Positions 9,228 through 17,444 of a DNA stretch of 64,000 nucleotides are shown here, in pieces. This DNA comes from Opitutia bacterium (GTDB lineage: Bacteria; Verrucomicrobiota; Verrucomicrobiia; Opitutales; Opitutaceae), in the NCBI GenBank assembly GCA_016217595.1, contig JACRHS010000014.1:1-64000 (forward strand). Reading direction: 5' to 3'. Numbering within the stretch: the first letter of the stretch is position 1; each line of letters begins with the position of its first letter. Under the pieces are notes generated by a model. It did no database searches and was not told the origin of the DNA. It saw only the letters and a program-made list of their open reading frames with translations. Position numbers and translations under genes: made by a program.

Positions 9228-10544
9228 ATGTCTTCTCCTTCCCATCCCATCGACATTCTCCGCTTCAACACCAGCGGCAGCGTCGACGACGGCAAATCCA
9301 CCCTGATCGGTCGCCTCCTCTACGACTCGAAGTCGCTCATGGAGGACCAGCTCGACGCACTCGAGCGCTCCGCCGACATCACCGGCGGCGGCCAGATCAA
9401 TCTCGCCAACCTCACCGACGGCCTCCGCGCCGAGCGCGAGCAAGGCATCACGATCGACGTCGCCTACCGGTATTTCTCCACGCCGCGCCGCGAATTCATC
9501 ATCGCCGACACACCGGGCCACGTGCAGTACACGCGCAACATGGTCACCGGCGCCTCGAACGCCAATCTCTCGATCGTGTTGGTCGACGCCCGCGCCGGCG
9601 TCATCGAACAAAGCCGCCGCCACACCTGCATCGCCTCGCTCCTGCGCATCCCGCACCTCGTCGTCGCCGTGAACAAAATGGACCTCGTCGGCTGGAGCGA
9701 GGAGCGCTTTGCAGAGATCCGCGACCAGTTCGAGGAGTTCCTGCCGCGCCTCGACATCAAGGATGTGAAGTTCATCCCGATCAGCGCGCTATTGGGCGAC
9801 AACGTCGTCGAGCCCTCGACCAACATGCCGTGGTACGCCGGCCCGACGCTGCTCAGCCATCTCGAAACTGTGCACATCGGCAGCGATTGGAATCTCGCGG
9901 GGTTCCGCCTGCCCGTGCAATGGGTTAACCGGCCCAACAACCCCACCGACTCGCGCCTCCACGATTTCCGCGGCTTCAGCGGACAGATCGCCGGCGGCAT
10001 CGTACGCGTCGGCCAGCGCGTGGGCATTTTGCCCAGCGGCCTGGTGAGCACGGTGAAGGAAATCTGGACCTACGATGGCAGCGTCGCCGAGGCGTTTTGC
10101 CCGCAGTCGATCACACTCGTGCTGGAGCACGACGTGGACGTGAGCCGCGGCAACATGATCGTCGGCCTCGACGACCGCCCCGGCTTCACCACCGATGTGC
10201 AGGCGAAAGTCTGCTGGATGCACCAGCGCCCGCTGCAACGCGGCAAGCGCTACTTCCTCAAGCACACCTCGCACACCGTGCAGGCGATCGTGAGCGAGAT
10301 CGAGCACCGCCTCGACATCGAGACGCTCGAACCGCAAGCCGCGCCGCCCCAGCTCGGCCTCAACGATCTCGGCCAAATCCGGCTGCGCCTCGCGCAACCC
10401 ATCGCCTTCGACGGTTACGCGACCAACCGGCTCACCGGCTCGTTCATCCTGATCGAACAAGGGACGAACGCCACCGTGGCCGCCGGCATGCTCGCGCCTC
10501 CGCTCGAAGCCGCCAAACTCGACGGCGGCGACTACGCGATCTGA
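9228..10544 (+). CDS. cysN: Sulfate adenylyltransferase subunit 1 (GTPase)
   Basis: This is the GTPase partner of CysD in sulfate activation. The 438-residue protein is an EF-Tu-like translation-factor GTPase: G1 'GSVDDGKSTLIGRLL', G3 'DTPGHVQYTRNM', G4 'NKMDLV', then two beta-barrel domains. It ends without a C-terminal APS-kinase domain, so it is CysN rather than CysNC. The start is ATG 9228 ('MSSPSHPIDILRFNTSG'); the open frame continues upstream through cysD in another frame and is discounted. It is the last gene of the sulfate cluster and is followed by a hairpin terminator. Confidence 0.96.
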   Translation: MSSPSHPIDILRFNTSGSVDDGKSTLIGRLLYDSKSLMEDQLDALERSADITGGGQINLANLTDGLRAEREQGITIDVAYRYFSTPRREFIIADTPGHVQYTRNMVTGASNANLSIVLVDARAGVIEQSRRHTCIASLLRIPHLVVAVNKMDLVGWSEERFAEIRDQFEEFLPRLDIKDVKFIPISALLGDNVVEPSTNMPWYAGPTLLSHLETVHIGSDWNLAGFRLPVQWVNRPNNPTDSRLHDFRGFSGQIAGGIVRVGQRVGILPSGLVSTVKEIWTYDGSVAEAFCPQSITLVLEHDVDVSRGNMIVGLDDRPGFTTDVQAKVCWMHQRPLQRGKRYFLKHTSHTVQAIVSEIEHRLDIETLEPQAAPPQLGLNDLGQIRLRLAQPIAFDGYATNRLTGSFILIEQGTNATVAAGMLAPPLEAAKLDGGDYAI

Positions 10545-10570
10545 GCGGCACACGATCGTTAACGCTTAAG

Positions 10571-10609
10571 GAACAGGGCGCTTATCTCGATGCACCCTGT
10601 TCTGTTTTA
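10571..10609 (+). terminator. Terminator of the cys cluster
   Basis: GAACAGGGCGC (10571-10581) pairs with GCACCCTGTTC (10592-10602) with one mismatch around a 10-base loop, followed by TGTTTTA. It lies 27 bases after the cysN stop and in front of the convergent propeller gene. Confidence 0.8.
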
Positions 10610-10665
10610 CTGATCTTGCCCGGAAAACCGGCGCATGGGCTGCAACTCAGTCGCTGCGACCAGCC

Positions 10666-13203
10666 TTACCACACATAGCGATACAGCACGTGGGCCACCG
10701 CGTAGTAGAAATTGCCGTAATCGTCCTGCGCGAGGTGGTCTGCGCTACCGCTGATGAGCGTATCGATCGAAACCGTGCTATTGATGCGGATGAGGCGGCC
10801 GCCAATGGTGCCGTAAATCTTGTCGTCTTTCCCAAGCAGCATGCTGGCACTGTGCCAGATGGGATTGGATTGACCGGAGGTATATGTCACATCCGGAAAG
10901 ACATTGCCATTGTAGTTCATCGTACCGGTGGCCGTGTTGAAATTAAACAGATGACCTTCGCCCCAAAAATATATCCGGCCCTCTGACGGCTTCGCCGTCA
11001 CACCGGTTATTACCTGGATGTCGGACACCGGCAGCGGGTAAACATTCACCGCGCCCGTGGACACGTTGTATCGGAAGAATTTTGCCTCCGTCTGCGTCGT
11101 GGTCGCGCCGACGCCGCCCCAGATGGACGTGCCGCCGTAGACATAGCCGTTGTAGTAGGCCAGCGACACGATGCTGTACCCATCCAAGTAGGTGGGATCC
11201 AGCGGACGCAAAGTCGTGCTGGTCCCATTCGATTGGGTGTAGACCGTGAATGAGCCCGTCAGCGTCCCCGCCTCCGGCACGCAGCCGATGAACACTTTGC
11301 CTGACGCGGGATCGCCCGTGAAGCCGAACGGCCGGTCCTGCAAGTAGGTCGTGTTCAAATAGAGCTTCTGAACCGGATTCGTGCCCACACTCCAAGTGGG
11401 CGTCATGCTCGGATCGTACTCGAAAACCCGCGCGCGGGTGTAGCAGCCGAAGTACACTTTATTATTCAGAGTGGTCATGCCTTCTGCTTGATAGGCAAAG
11501 AAGTTGCTGACGTTCTGCGCACCGCCGGGGGGCGGGCACATCGGAGTGTAGACGCCGATATTGCCGTTCAAGTAGCCGGAGCAATAGATCTTGCCATCCG
11601 GGCCTTTCGTCATCGATCGAATCTCCACGCCAACTTCGTCGAACAGCACGTCCGTGAAGTCGCTGACGCCGGAGTTGATGTTATAGCGGAACATCTGCGG
11701 GTAACGCTTGGTGGCGTCCTGCCCAATGCCGATCAGCACCGGCGCGCCGCCGGAGAAATTGGCCGCGGTCAGCGCCGTCGAGATGCCGAAGCGATACGGA
11801 GTCATCCCCAGGTTGATGTTGAGATTCGTCAGTGTATCGGTCGCGATTTCATAGGAATATAAAACATTCAAGATCGTGAAGTACACCTTGCCGTTATACA
11901 CGGGCGACACCGTCGAGCCTGTGGTCATCGCGCGCACCACCGTCGCGGTGGGCACGCCGCCGGACACAGTCACGTTCAAGACCAGACGCGTGCCACCCTT
12001 CAAACCGGCGAACACGCGGCCAACGCCGCCGGACACGCGATAATCGACCGGCAGGACAAAGCCCTGCGTCGGATAACCGGAGGGCAAAATATCGTAATGC
12101 GCACCGGTGGCGTTGTTGAACCAGATCAGACGGCCCGTGGCCGAGCCGGTGCCCAGATAGCTCACGTTATTCACGGAGTCGTAGGCGACCGAGCGAACAT
12201 AGGCTTCCGGGTCCGCCGGACGATTGGATGGCTGAATCTCGGAAATCCCGCCGGCGCCATCGTATTTGAAGAATTTTCCCACCTCGGTCGTACCGCCAAA
12301 GGTGCCGCCAAAGACTTTGTCGCCAGAAGCGCCCGAAGTGAGATCCCAAATATACGTATCGTTGAGTACGACGCCGAGATCGGTCAGGGTCGAAGGCGGA
12401 GTAAACTTATAAAGACGCCCGGTGTTCGCCGATCCGAAGTACACTTTGCCATCCGCCGCCGTCGCCGCCGCCCAGCACACGGCAGACCCGGTCAATGTAT
12501 AGCTATTGGTAATGGCGCCCGTATTGACATTGATGACCTTTAACTTGCCGGGCACGTTGGTGTAATCGTTGTTCACGCCGTCCTGCGCGGCATAAATGGT
12601 CGCGCCGTCATTGCTGAAGGTCGCGGCATGCAAGGTCGCGATCCGCACGGGAGAACCGAGATCGGTGAACTCCTTTGAAATCATGACGTCATCCCAATAC
12701 GCCGTCGAAGTCGCGGCGCCGTTGGAATACAGCAGCAGCGAGACATACGCTGCGCCCGACGGCGCAGTGAGTTTGGGCGTCTTGATCTTCACCCAGCCGC
12801 TGGTCGCGCCAGTGACGGTTGTGCTGGTTTGCGAAATAGAGGTGCCTGAGCCATTCAGGAATCTCAGCACCAATGCCACTTGCGTGCTGCCGGTCATGAC
12901 CTTCACCGAGGCAAACCCCGCATATCCCGTGCCTACCGTCGCCGTGAAGCGCGTCGACTCCAGCCCAAAGTCTTGGGTCGTATTGTTGTCCACAATCTTG
13001 GCGCTCCAGCTGCCGCTGGCATGCTCCGTATTGTCTGCCGTCCGGCCTCCATCGCCAGAGCCGAAGTTTGTCCAGGAGGACAGCGTGCCGGCCTCAAAGC
13101 TCGGATTCACAATTAACAGATCTCCGGCCAGCAATGCCGGACTATTGGCCAATACAGCCCCTAAGCTCAGGGCGGATATAATCGATCGATATTTTAGGTT
13201 CAT
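10666..13203 (-). CDS. Secreted CBM-like plus beta-propeller repeat protein
   Basis: An 845-residue exported protein of unknown specific function. Residues 1-27 form a signal peptide ending 'PALLAGD'. The next ~140 residues look like a carbohydrate-binding/jelly-roll module ('NPSFEAGTLSSW' ... 'AYWDDVMIS'). The rest consists of many short repeats of the kind found in beta-propellers, e.g. 'GKVYFGSANTGRLYKFTPP' and 'GKVFIGCVPEAGTL'. No catalytic motif, anchor or transmembrane segment is seen at the C-terminus. It has a full-length paralogue at 38157-40700 with the same domain order. A role in binding polysaccharide outside the cell is plausible but inferred. Confidence 0.8.
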   Translation of the reverse strand: MNLKYRSIISALSLGAVLANSPALLAGDLLIVNPSFEAGTLSSWTNFGSGDGGRTADNTEHASGSWSAKIVDNNTTQDFGLESTRFTATVGTGYAGFASVKVMTGSTQVALVLRFLNGSGTSISQTSTTVTGATSGWVKIKTPKLTAPSGAAYVSLLLYSNGAATSTAYWDDVMISKEFTDLGSPVRIATLHAATFSNDGATIYAAQDGVNNDYTNVPGKLKVINVNTGAITNSYTLTGSAVCWAAATAADGKVYFGSANTGRLYKFTPPSTLTDLGVVLNDTYIWDLTSGASGDKVFGGTFGGTTEVGKFFKYDGAGGISEIQPSNRPADPEAYVRSVAYDSVNNVSYLGTGSATGRLIWFNNATGAHYDILPSGYPTQGFVLPVDYRVSGGVGRVFAGLKGGTRLVLNVTVSGGVPTATVVRAMTTGSTVSPVYNGKVYFTILNVLYSYEIATDTLTNLNINLGMTPYRFGISTALTAANFSGGAPVLIGIGQDATKRYPQMFRYNINSGVSDFTDVLFDEVGVEIRSMTKGPDGKIYCSGYLNGNIGVYTPMCPPPGGAQNVSNFFAYQAEGMTTLNNKVYFGCYTRARVFEYDPSMTPTWSVGTNPVQKLYLNTTYLQDRPFGFTGDPASGKVFIGCVPEAGTLTGSFTVYTQSNGTSTTLRPLDPTYLDGYSIVSLAYYNGYVYGGTSIWGGVGATTTQTEAKFFRYNVSTGAVNVYPLPVSDIQVITGVTAKPSEGRIYFWGEGHLFNFNTATGTMNYNGNVFPDVTYTSGQSNPIWHSASMLLGKDDKIYGTIGGRLIRINSTVSIDTLISGSADHLAQDDYGNFYYAVAHVLYRYVW

Positions 13204-13784
13204 AAGGGAAATTCGGCTGCCCTAACGCGCGCGCCACATCGCCAATATATAAAGCAGGAGCTGCCGCCTGATGAGTGACGGCGGAACGCATGACACGAAC
13301 ACAACTGAGGATGGAAAGATGAGAGGATGCTGCGCCTGACTAGCAGGACAGGCATCACTGCTTCCGCGGCACATTATATATAAATACAACGAAGCGAGCG
13401 GAGCACAGGATACCCAGCCATATCGCCCTAGCCCGGAGACAGGCCAAGCGATACAGCCAGACACAACTCTTTAGCATTCAGCTTACATACATTTACAAAC
13501 AGCAATAGAAGCAGATAATAGCATAGATGGGTAACAGAGCAACTGCACTATAATATCGTCCGCGCCCTGTGGTTTGTCCAAATAAATACGCCTCCTTCGC
13601 CATGAATGCCGCCCTATTTTGCCCCAGAAACAATAAAGCGCACGGAGCAAGCGCTCCGGACCGAGCTACCCCGTTTTTATTTATCGTAAATTCCGCAATC
13701 GAAACGCGGTTTAGGCGCCGGCAGGCACCAGACTTCCCGCTCCTGGATCGGAGTCCGGCACGATATATTTCAACTGCGGCGCAG
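13204..13784. other. Intergenic region upstream of the propeller gene
   Basis: No supported gene. It should hold the promoter of the minus-strand propeller gene at its left end. It also contains one copy of a 53-bp hairpin repeat (13632-13684). It is more AT-rich than its neighbours, and the short frames present have no recognisable product. Confidence 0.5.
13632..13684. repeat. 53-bp hairpin repeat, copy 1
   Basis: The unit begins AATAAAGCGCACGGAGC and ends GTTTTTATTTAT. Its core CGGAGC-AAGC-GCTCCG is a perfect 6-bp hairpin. A second copy of identical length, differing at only a few positions, is at 17049-17101 in the same orientation. The hairpin with A- and T-rich ends on both sides could serve as a bidirectional terminator. 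Confidence 0.8.
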
Positions 13785-13952
13785 TTACCCGGATCCAATC
13801 GCGCAAGCGCAGGCAGCCCACGGAACCAAGCCGTCAAACGGGGTCAGCGCGTCGTCGGTGACCGAAAGCCGGCCCCGCCCGCCAGGCATTGAAAAGTTAA
13901 AAGCTCCTTCACCCAGCGAGTGAATCTCCTCCGTTGGTTTATTTGCATCCAT
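13785..13952 (-). pseudogene. Possible transposase N-terminal fragment
   Basis: A 55-residue open frame beginning 'MDANKPTEEIHSLGEGAFNF' contains 'VTDDALTPFDGLVPWAA', which resembles the start of IS1380/IS4-like transposases, where a 'LT..GGL.P' block precedes the first conserved region. It stops after 'AIGSG' with no continuation. I treat it as a likely remnant, consistent with the insertion-sequence debris on its right. The similarity is from memory of the family and is weak. Confidence 0.3.
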
Positions 13953-14149
13953 GCTGCTTATTCCTAGCAGCTTCCACCTCCATCGCCCCGCACTATTGCG
14001 GAAATTATGTTTATTCAGCATCACCCTAAACATGGGCGTGCTGCCTATCCCACGCGCCAACGCCAAGCGGGTGTGGCACGGGCGTCCCGCCCGCGGGTTA
14101 ACCAAACAGTGAGGTGCGCCCGCGATTATGCACGGGCAGCCCGGGCAAT

Positions 14150-15622
14150 TTAGGGCGCATCGATGGCATAGACCTCGCCGAGCGCCACGCCACTCGCACC
14201 GTCCGGAGCGGAGACGACCAGCGTATAGGCACCCGGTGGCAGTGTGGTGATTGTCGCCGTATCGGTGCTGGCGTTTTCGAGTGAAAATGCGCCCGACAAA
14301 GAGGCGGCATTCCGGTATTCCTGCGAATCGATCCAACCCGATCGCTGCAAGATCAGCGCCCCGGCGCGGTAAACAGCCATGCGGGGCTGGGGCAGCGGGC
14401 TTTCGCAGCCAAACCGAGCCAGAGACGGGCCAACCGCTCGCAATAAGAGCTGTTGATTGCGCCCGCCAATGACGAAGCCGACAACGAGCGGCTCGCCCGG
14501 AGCCACTCGGCCTCGCGCCGAAGTGTTGTGCCAAAGGGGCTGCGCGGTGGGCGCGTTCGCTGTCAGGCGCACGAGGGCGGTTTGGGCTGTGCCCACTTGG
14601 ATTGGATTGTTCAACGCCGCCACCACTCGCCCTTCGGCATCGAGGGCGAGGTGTCGCGCCCGGCTGAGAGAGGGGATTTGTTGAGAATCGAGATATGAAA
14701 ACGTCGGAGCGGCCCAAGTAGGATCGAGCGATCCGTCTGGGTTGAATCGAAGGATACCGGCATGGGGTTTGCCTTTCTCCGAATGCCCTTCGACCCATAG
14801 GCCGCTAACCACGAGCTTCCCGTTATCCCACAGCACATCGTCCACGCCAAAATCGAAAGAGAACTGCATATTGAAAGAAGCCAAGTGCTTGCCTGCCTGA
14901 TCGCGCAAACTTACGCTGCGGTCAGCCATCGCCACAGTCCCATCAGGCAATACTCGCATAACGGGACACCCCCTGCGCGGAAAGCTTGGATCGAGGGTGC
15001 CATCTTCGTTTAACCGTCCACCATTATAATTCAGATCACCGACCCAAATCCTGTCGTCGGGCATTACCTCCATGGCAGAAACCATAATATCAGTTGGAGG
15101 CCTGAATGACGGATCGATGGTGCCATCGGGCAGCAAGCGCGCGATATATTGACTCCCGTTGATCTCGCCGAACACGCCCTGCACGACAATGCGTCCCTTG
15201 GAATCGACGGCGCACTTGTAGATATAAGGCCCCCGCACCTCCCCCATAAAGGGTGGGAGCGGTTTGAACTGGTTCTTCGCGAAGCGAGGGTCGATTTTCC
15301 CTTCCGAGTCCAGCTTGGCGACATAGCTCGGCCCGCCGATGATCAGTCCACCATCGGCGGCGGGAAGGATCGAATTGATCAGCGAGGTCGCGAGGTCGCA
15401 TTGATAACTCGTGTCCAGGGTTCCGTCGCTGCGCAGCCGGGAAATTGTGGCTGAAGCCACATACACATATCTGCCGATGGTGGCCACCTTGGAAACCCGC
15501 CAGTCCGTGCCCAGGACGTTCGGTTTGAAGGTCAAATCGATCTGTCCCTCGGATACCGGCCCGCCCAAGGAGGCTGCGGCAATACACAGGAAGATTAGAG
15601 CTGGGATAAACGTACGTTGCAT
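14150..15622 (-). CDS. Secreted delta-60 repeat protein with conserved C-terminal tail
   Basis: A 490-residue exported protein with a signal peptide (about 1-20, 'MQRTFIPALIFLCIAAASLG'). The body carries delta-60-type repeats with the pattern 'DG-(T/K)-(L/I)-D-x-(S/R)-F', e.g. 'LRSDGTLDTSY', 'LLPDGTIDPSF' and 'FNPDGSLDPTW'. From about residue 365 a second domain starts ('LWHNTSARGRVAPGEPLVVGF') and ends 'LVVSAPDGASGVALGEVYAI'. That domain is a recurrent C-terminal module of secreted Opitutaceae proteins. Its substrate is unknown. A tail of the same type lies just upstream on the same strand (15686-15757), so a second such gene was once adjacent. Confidence 0.85.
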   Translation of the reverse strand: MQRTFIPALIFLCIAAASLGGPVSEGQIDLTFKPNVLGTDWRVSKVATIGRYVYVASATISRLRSDGTLDTSYQCDLATSLINSILPAADGGLIIGGPSYVAKLDSEGKIDPRFAKNQFKPLPPFMGEVRGPYIYKCAVDSKGRIVVQGVFGEINGSQYIARLLPDGTIDPSFRPPTDIMVSAMEVMPDDRIWVGDLNYNGGRLNEDGTLDPSFPRRGCPVMRVLPDGTVAMADRSVSLRDQAGKHLASFNMQFSFDFGVDDVLWDNGKLVVSGLWVEGHSEKGKPHAGILRFNPDGSLDPTWAAPTFSYLDSQQIPSLSRARHLALDAEGRVVAALNNPIQVGTAQTALVRLTANAPTAQPLWHNTSARGRVAPGEPLVVGFVIGGRNQQLLLRAVGPSLARFGCESPLPQPRMAVYRAGALILQRSGWIDSQEYRNAASLSGAFSLENASTDTATITTLPPGAYTLVVSAPDGASGVALGEVYAIDAP

Positions 15623-15685
15623 AAGTGAAAGGAAGGAGTGGCGGCACAGCGTGCTGCGCCGCCGCGATTGTTTGATGATTAGGGA

Positions 15686-15757
15686 TTAGGCTTTGTTGAC
15701 TTCGTAAATCTCGATCAAGGCCACGCCGGTGGCGCCAAAATTGTTCTTCGCCGATGA
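15686..15757 (-). pseudogene. Orphan C-terminal tail of a second delta-60-type secreted protein
   Basis: Twenty-three codons ending in TAA at 15686-15688 read '...FGATGVALIEIYEVNKA', the same C-terminal tail motif as the intact neighbour's 'GASGVALGEVYAIDAP'. The frame is cut at 15758, exactly where the ISL3 transposase remnant begins. The simplest reading is a gene destroyed by that insertion; its 5' part is not visible beyond the element. Confidence 0.7.
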
Positions 15758-16939
15758 TTATGGGTGAAGATCGAGCTTTCCGCAGTGAAACAATATAGCA
15801 ATGTGGTAGTTTACAAAGAAGCGGAAGCCGCGGGCGCAGGATTTGATCATCTGGATTTTGGAGTTTGTGCCCTCGGTGACGGCATTGGTAACGCTATGTT
15901 TGATGTAGCTGAGCAAACCCGGCAGATGCTTGGCCAGCACCGTCGCCACTTTGGTGATAGGCCACAAAGCGCAAGCCTTGGCTTTGCGCAGCCATTTGCG
16001 GAAGAATGCGCGTGCAGCTGTCTTGGCGGTAAACAGCCAGAAGCTTTGAAAGGCTTGTCGCACACCCACGCCTTGGTGACTTTCAGGTTCTTACGCCTGA
16101 GTTCCTTGAAGCACTGTTTTTCCTCTGCCCGCCAGTCGTCAGGATTCTTCAGGAAGAGATACTTTTCCCCGGTCAACCAATCGCGTGAAGACTCGGCCAA
16201 CTCGGCGTGCTCTTGCTTGCGGACCGTATCGATCGCTTCGTTGAGATGCTTCACCACATGGAAGCGATCGTGCACCAAATCTGCCTGCGGCACCGTCGTA
16301 GCCGCCGCACCCATAAACGCCGGCCACATGGCGAGCGCGACCACTTTGATCTTCGCCTGTTATTCCGCCGGCAGAGCGTGAAAGGCCTGCTCGGCAGACG
16401 TTTGTTCCCGGCGTTCCGCCACTTCCAGTGCTCGATTGTGATCCAGATCGCTCAGCACGGTTCCATCGTGGTGCCCGCGGCCCAAACTCTTCTCGTCCAA
16501 CCCAACCCGTTCGATGTCCTCCAGACTGCGCCGCTCCAATCCACGTCCTACGGCCGCCGTCTGCACATCGTGCACTTGATGCCAGGTCAGTTCCAAGTGA
16601 TGGGCGGCTTGGGATTGGCTGCGCGCCAGCAGCAACAGATCGATCGTCTGGGTCTCAAACTCCGGTGAAGTGCGAGCGCGCAACGGCCCACGGCACCGTC
16701 ATCGTCTTGACCCCGTGCTCCGGACAATCGCTGCGCGGCACCCGGCTGCTGATGCGCGTTATGCGGTTCATCGTGTCAAGATGCCGCCACCACCGCACGC
16801 CGGCGTGATCATACACTGCGCATACCCGCCCACATTCCGCGCACGGCACCTTGAAACTGTCCGACCATTCCACTTCGATATCCACGCTCCTCTCCGCTTC
16901 CTTCAACTCCACAGTCACCACACCCCACAGGGCTTTCAA
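15758..16939 (-). pseudogene. ISL3-family transposase, broken by frameshifts and a stop
   Basis: Three pieces in different frames reconstruct an ISL3 transposase. The first is an N-terminal zinc-ribbon part ('VPCAECGRVCAVYDH' ... 'DCPEHGVKTMTVPWA'). The middle part begins 'TIDLLLLARSQSQAAHHL' and runs to 'AMWPAFMGAAATTVPQADLVHDRFHV'. The C-terminal part ends 'SVTNAVTEGTNSKIQMIKS'. There is a frameshift near 16670, an in-frame TAA near 16359 and another frameshift near 16040. Coding-like sequence ('QFFQNLLELKALW') continues slightly upstream of 16939 without a good start. I could not identify the terminal inverted repeats. The element is inactive. Confidence 0.88.
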
Positions 16940-17444
16940 CTCTAACAGATTCTGGAAAAACTGGTCACATGTGGGTCGGTTCTACGTAGCATATTCCCTT
17001 TGCAGTACTTCCCGCGGGGATCCACAAGATTTGACGAAGAACCTTAAAAATAAAGCGCACGGAGCAAGCGCTCCGGACCAAGCCACCCGGTTTTTATTTA
17101 TATAGACTCAGGCCGCATGCTATCCGACGCGAAGCGCCAGTACTTCCGGCACAGCGCGGGCTCCAGCAGGCCATTGCCACATCACTGAACACGGCAAACG
17201 TTGAGAGACCCATGCGCTTTCCCCGCTGAGCTGCTTTGCAGGCCTCTTCCCACCGCAGCCGCGTCTTTCCGAGAAGGGTGCCAGCCGGCCCTACCACCGA
17301 AACCTGTCCTCGCGGCGACGGGCGCGAGCCCCGCGCCACAACCGCCATGTCACTCAAATTGCGGCCAGTTCATGAAATGAAAATCCTTGGCAATTCGGGA
17401 TTGCGCTGCCGGGTCGAAAACCTACGGTCACCACTTTTACGTTC
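16940..17444. other. Intergenic region between ISL3 remnant and SNF2 gene
   Basis: Its left edge is still IS-derived. Copy 2 of the 53-bp hairpin repeat sits at 17049-17101. To the right is GC-rich sequence with a minus-strand open frame of 87 codons (17094-17357) that shows no recognisable domain, and I do not call it. The SNF2 promoter must lie near the right end. Confidence 0.45.
17049..17101. repeat. 53-bp hairpin repeat, copy 2
   Basis: Same length and orientation as copy 1 at 13632-13684. The 5' 30 bases including the CGGAGC-AAGC-GCTCCG hairpin are identical; the few differences fall just before the terminal T-rich block. The two copies bracket the delta-60 gene, its broken neighbour and the ISL3 remnant. 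Confidence 0.8.

Noticed and set aside
13493..13837. 114-codon minus-strand frame across the 53-bp repeat copy 1
   Set aside because: It translates the repeat itself and intergenic AT-rich sequence; no family resemblance.
17094..17357. 87-codon minus-strand frame beside the 53-bp repeat copy 2
   Set aside because: No recognised domain and it overlaps the repeat; evidence is insufficient for a gene call.
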